In this document: positions 16,621-18,991 of the stretch, piece by piece
Layout: every line of letters starts with the position of its first letter
How positions within the stretch are numbered: the stretch's first letter is position 1
DNA from: Chitinophaga pinensis
GTDB lineage: Bacteria > Bacteroidota > Bacteroidia > Chitinophagales > Chitinophagaceae
Reading direction: 5' to 3'
DNA length: 18,991 nt
NCBI GenBank assembly: GCA_945866165.1
Contig: CAMBGO010000016.1
Location: forward strand, 1 to 18,991
Translations under genes and position numbers: made by a program
Notes under the pieces: model-generated
Seen by the model: only the letters and a program-made list of their open reading frames with translations
Told to the model about the DNA's origin: nothing
The model's database searches: none

Positions 16621-17694
16621 TTATTTATTAAACCACAATATTACTATTGCAGTGATAATCATATTTGCCAATGCAAGTGGAATAAGTTTCTTCCAACCCA
16701 AATCCATTAGTTGATCATAACGGAATCTTGGAATCGTCCATCGAACCCACATGAATAGGAAAAGGAAAAAGGCAATTTTGGAGAATAGCGAAACAAATCC
16801 CAACATTGCCACGATGTTATCGCCCCAGCTCAATGCAAGGGTTGCCTCATTTACAAATGGAATATCATAGCCTCCAAAAAACAACGTAGAAACGACAGCA
16901 CTTGAAATAAACATGTTTACATATTCAGCAAAAAGATAGAATCCAAGTTTCATTGAAGAATACTCCTGATGATAACCAAAGTTTAATTCGTTCTCTGCTT
17001 CAGGAAGATCAAATGGAGTTCTATTACATTCAGCAAAAACACAAATAAGAAAAATCAAAAATCCAAGAGGCTGATAAAGAACATTCCAACCTAAGAAACC
17101 ACCCCAACCGCCACTCATTTGTTGTTCAACGATTGTCTTCATACTCAAAGAACCTGTCATCATTAGCAGGGCTATCAGAGACAAACCCATTGCCAATTCA
17201 TAGGAAATAATTTGCGAAGCACCACGTACAGCAGCAATGAGTGAGAATTTATTATTAGATGACCAACCACCAATCATGATTCCATAAACACCCAAGCTTA
17301 CTACACCAAAAACATACAATATTCCAATGTTTACATCAGCGATCTGAAGACTCACTTCTCGTCCAAAAATATGAATGCTGCTACCCCATGGTATTACTGC
17401 ACTTGTTAACATGGCCGTCACCATTGACAAGGCAGGTCCCATTACAAACAAAAGTTTATTGGAAGTAAGGGGTATGATTTCCTCTTTGAAAAAAAGTTTT
17501 AAGCCATCTGCTAGTGGCTGCAATAAGCCAAAAGGACCAGCACGATTAGGTCCTACCCTGTCTTGCATCACAGCTGCAACTTTTCTTTCAGCATAAGTGG
17601 TATACATTGCGATAACAAGAGAAAATGTAATGATGCCTCCGATCAAAAGAAGTTTTTCCAGTATCAACATCATATCAACTTGCAACATTTCCAT
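16621..17694 (-). CDS. nuoH: NADH-quinone oxidoreductase subunit H
   Basis: Membrane subunit of complex I that forms much of the quinone chamber (357 aa from the chosen start). Signatures are ERKVAAVMQDRVGPNRAGPF followed by LLQPLADGLKLFFKE, and FDLPEAENELNFGYHQEYSS with the acidic residues of the E-channel, followed by MKLGFYLFAEYVNMF. The frame is open further upstream, to an ATG at 17751, but that longer version would overlap nuoG by 53 nt and add about 19 polar residues (QLHIIIQQKNPDT) that fit no known nuoH N-terminus. I prefer the ATG at 17694, four bases after the nuoG stop, giving MEMLQVDMMLILEKLLLIGG. A further Met pair at 17673/17670 is also possible. nuoI follows after 3 nt. Confidence 0.95.
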   Translation of the reverse strand: MEMLQVDMMLILEKLLLIGGIITFSLVIAMYTTYAERKVAAVMQDRVGPNRAGPFGLLQPLADGLKLFFKEEIIPLTSNKLLFVMGPALSMVTAMLTSAVIPWGSSIHIFGREVSLQIADVNIGILYVFGVVSLGVYGIMIGGWSSNNKFSLIAAVRGASQIISYELAMGLSLIALLMMTGSLSMKTIVEQQMSGGWGGFLGWNVLYQPLGFLIFLICVFAECNRTPFDLPEAENELNFGYHQEYSSMKLGFYLFAEYVNMFISSAVVSTLFFGGYDIPFVNEATLALSWGDNIVAMLGFVSLFSKIAFFLFLFMWVRWTIPRFRYDQLMDLGWKKLIPLALANMIITAIVILWFNK

Positions 17695-17698
17695 TGTG

Positions 17699-18796
17699 TC
17701 AGGATTTTTTTGTTGAATGATTATATGTAGCTGAAGTAGCTGGACCATCAATCGCGCTTAAATCAATTGATGGATCATTTACTTCACTGACACTATGAAT
17801 ATCCATTAGCAACTTAGGCTTGCGGCCTTCGTGCACCGCTGAAAAAGTTTCTGTTGGTTTTTTCATGCCTTCATAATGACCTTGAGAAATCACAGAATGC
17901 CTACTTACATGTGTTGGTCCTTCAATGGTCCAATCAGCAGATTGTTTTTTCTTAAAACGACATTCATTGCAAATCCAATCTTCCACTTCTCCCCACTGGT
18001 CTTTTCTTGCTGTAACGCGTAAAACCTCTTCACCACGCTGCCACAGCGTTACTTTTCCTGAACAGCATTTACATTCACGGTGGGCATTGACTGGCTTTGT
18101 GAACCACACGCGGTTTTTGAAACGAAATGTTTTATCTGTTAATGCACCAACAGGACAAACATCGATTACATTTCCAATGAAGTCATTGTCGAGTGCCTTT
18201 TCAATATGCGTTGCAATTTCCGAATGATCGCCACGGCTTAAGATGCCATGCACTCTTTTATTGGTAAGTTGATCAGCAGTAAACACACAACGATAACAAA
18301 GTATACACCTTGTCATGTGCAACTGAATATATGGACCGAGGTCATGCTTATCAAATGTTCTGCGTTTAAATTCATAACGGGTTCCTTGCTTGCCATGCTC
18401 GTATCCAAGGTCTTGTAGATGACACTCGCCGGCTTGGTCGCAAATAGGACAATCAAGTGGATGATTAAGAAGAAGAAATTCAACAACACCATTTCTTGCA
18501 TCCTCAACTTTCGGACTGGTCATATTTTTCACTTCCATTCCATCCATCACACCTGTTCTGCAACTAGCAACCAACTTAGGCATAGGCCTTGGATCTGCTT
18601 CGCTACCCTTACTTACTTCAACCAAACAGGTACGGCATTTACCGCCACTGCCTTCTAGTTTAGTATAATAACACATTGCAGGTGGAACTACATCACCACC
18701 AATCATCCTTGCAGCTTGCAGGATAGTTGTTCCCATAGGTACATCAATACTGATGTTATCGATGGTTACTTTTATTTTTTTGACTTCTTCGGCCAT
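17699..18796 (-). CDS. nuoG: NADH-quinone oxidoreductase subunit G, short form without molybdopterin-like domain
   Basis: Fe-S subunit carrying electrons from NuoF towards NuoI (365 aa). The N-terminal ferredoxin-like domain has the [2Fe-2S] ligands C42, C54, C57, C79 (cluster N1b). The next motif HPLDCPICDQAGEC supplies H112, C116, C119, C125 (N5). RCILCYRC plus VCP supplies C164, C167, C170, C214 (N4). After TDKTFRFKNRVW the chain enters the start of the molybdopterin-like region but ends soon after; the roughly 400-500-residue domain of long NuoG forms is absent and the stop is followed directly by nuoH, so there is no decayed remainder. Instead of the Cx2Cx3C...C pattern of cluster N7, it has C242, C244, C245, C276, C279. 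The last 80 residues are polar and low in complexity. nuoF precedes it by 37 nt. Confidence 0.95.
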   Translation of the reverse strand: MAEEVKKIKVTIDNISIDVPMGTTILQAARMIGGDVVPPAMCYYTKLEGSGGKCRTCLVEVSKGSEADPRPMPKLVASCRTGVMDGMEVKNMTSPKVEDARNGVVEFLLLNHPLDCPICDQAGECHLQDLGYEHGKQGTRYEFKRRTFDKHDLGPYIQLHMTRCILCYRCVFTADQLTNKRVHGILSRGDHSEIATHIEKALDNDFIGNVIDVCPVGALTDKTFRFKNRVWFTKPVNAHRECKCCSGKVTLWQRGEEVLRVTARKDQWGEVEDWICNECRFKKKQSADWTIEGPTHVSRHSVISQGHYEGMKKPTETFSAVHEGRKPKLLMDIHSVSEVNDPSIDLSAIDGPATSATYNHSTKKS

Positions 18797-18833
18797 AGTT
18801 GTTTATTGAAGGGGCTAGCCCTGAATATTATTT

Positions 18834-18991
18834 TTATGAAACCAAGCTTAATTCATTTGCATAGTTTGCCAACCCGTAATTCTGTTGCTTACAAAGCTCC
18901 GGATTGTTCACATGCCATTCAAACTCATCTCTGAAATGTCTTATTGCTGCTGCAACTGGCCAAGCAGCTGCATCACCTAATGGACACATTG
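18834..18991 (-). CDS. nuoF: NADH-quinone oxidoreductase subunit F, C-terminal end only
   Basis: The last 51 codons and stop of NuoF, the flavoprotein that oxidises NADH at FMN and holds cluster N3; the rest lies beyond the right edge. The visible part begins MCPLGDAAAWPVAAAIRHFR, matching the C-terminal NuoF segment in which the cysteine (here second visible residue) is the fourth ligand of cluster N3, and continues DEFEWHVNNPELC. The C-terminal tail is short and ends NELSLVS. Its place upstream of nuoG in the same direction is the expected complex I order. The 37 nt between it and nuoG hold a 10-bp palindrome GGGCTAGCCC (18812-18821), without evident function. Confidence 0.93.
   Translation of the reverse strand, partial: MCPLGDAAAWPVAAAIRHFRDEFEWHVNNPELCKQQNYGLANYANELSLVS

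Noticed and set aside
17695..17751. Longer nuoH starting at 17751 and overlapping nuoG
   Set aside because: The extra residues are polar and unlike any nuoH N-terminus; the ATG at 17694 sits four bases after the nuoG stop, as expected for coupled genes.
18812..18821. Palindrome GGGCTAGCCC between nuoF and nuoG
   Set aside because: Only ten bases, no T run and no conserved-site match; as a hairpin it would have just a three-pair stem, so it is probably chance.
1..18991. Defence system, mobile island or CRISPR
   Set aside because: All genes are standard housekeeping or envelope functions with even base composition; no transposase, integrase, direct-repeat array, tRNA or toxin-antitoxin pair was seen.

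Overview
The window is ordinary chromosomal DNA, AT-rich and densely coding, from a member of the Bacteroidota, most likely the Chitinophagaceae or a close relative (lineage inferred from gene content and protein style). Pointers are the exbB-exbD-exbD-tonB cluster, a large DUF5118/DUF5117/DUF4953 zinc metalloprotease, a short NuoG lacking the molybdopterin-like domain, and weak A-rich ribosome binding regions in place of strong Shine-Dalgarno sites. All genes are on the minus strand except the metalloprotease. No tRNA, rRNA, CRISPR array, insertion sequence, integrase or phage gene was recognised.

Layout from left to right: (1) 1-1583, a two-gene unit read leftward, a GntP-family permease followed by a RidA-family protein cut by the window edge; this pairing suggests uptake and catabolism of a sugar acid or amino-acid-like substrate. 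(2) 1644-3026, mnmE, the tRNA wobble-uridine modification GTPase. (3) 3063-6140, a TonB energy-transduction operon in the order exbB, exbD, exbD, tonB, ending in a clear hairpin terminator. (4) 6404-8955, the only plus-strand gene, an exported zinc metalloprotease interrupted by a single-base frameshift near 6958 although both halves are otherwise well preserved. (5) 9018-10295, a MacB/FtsX-type ABC transporter permease, convergent with the protease and sharing its terminator hairpin. (6) 10375-18991, a respiratory complex I operon read leftward: nuoF (C-terminal end only), nuoG, nuoH, nuoI, nuoJ, nuoK, nuoL, nuoM, nuoN, tightly packed (gaps of 3 to 37 nt).

How the genes fit together: complex I takes electrons from NADH through NuoF and the Fe-S chain of NuoG and NuoI to quinone at NuoH, and pumps protons through NuoL, NuoM and NuoN. 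The resulting proton motive force is what ExbB/ExbD harvest to drive TonB-dependent outer-membrane uptake, a major nutrient route in Bacteroidota. The GntP permease is also proton-driven. The operons are physically adjacent but appear to be separate transcription units.

I found no convincing undescribed system. The observations most worth checking are the metalloprotease frameshift, an altered cysteine pattern at the end of NuoG, a hairpin just before the gntP start codon, and an inverted repeat upstream of the ABC permease.
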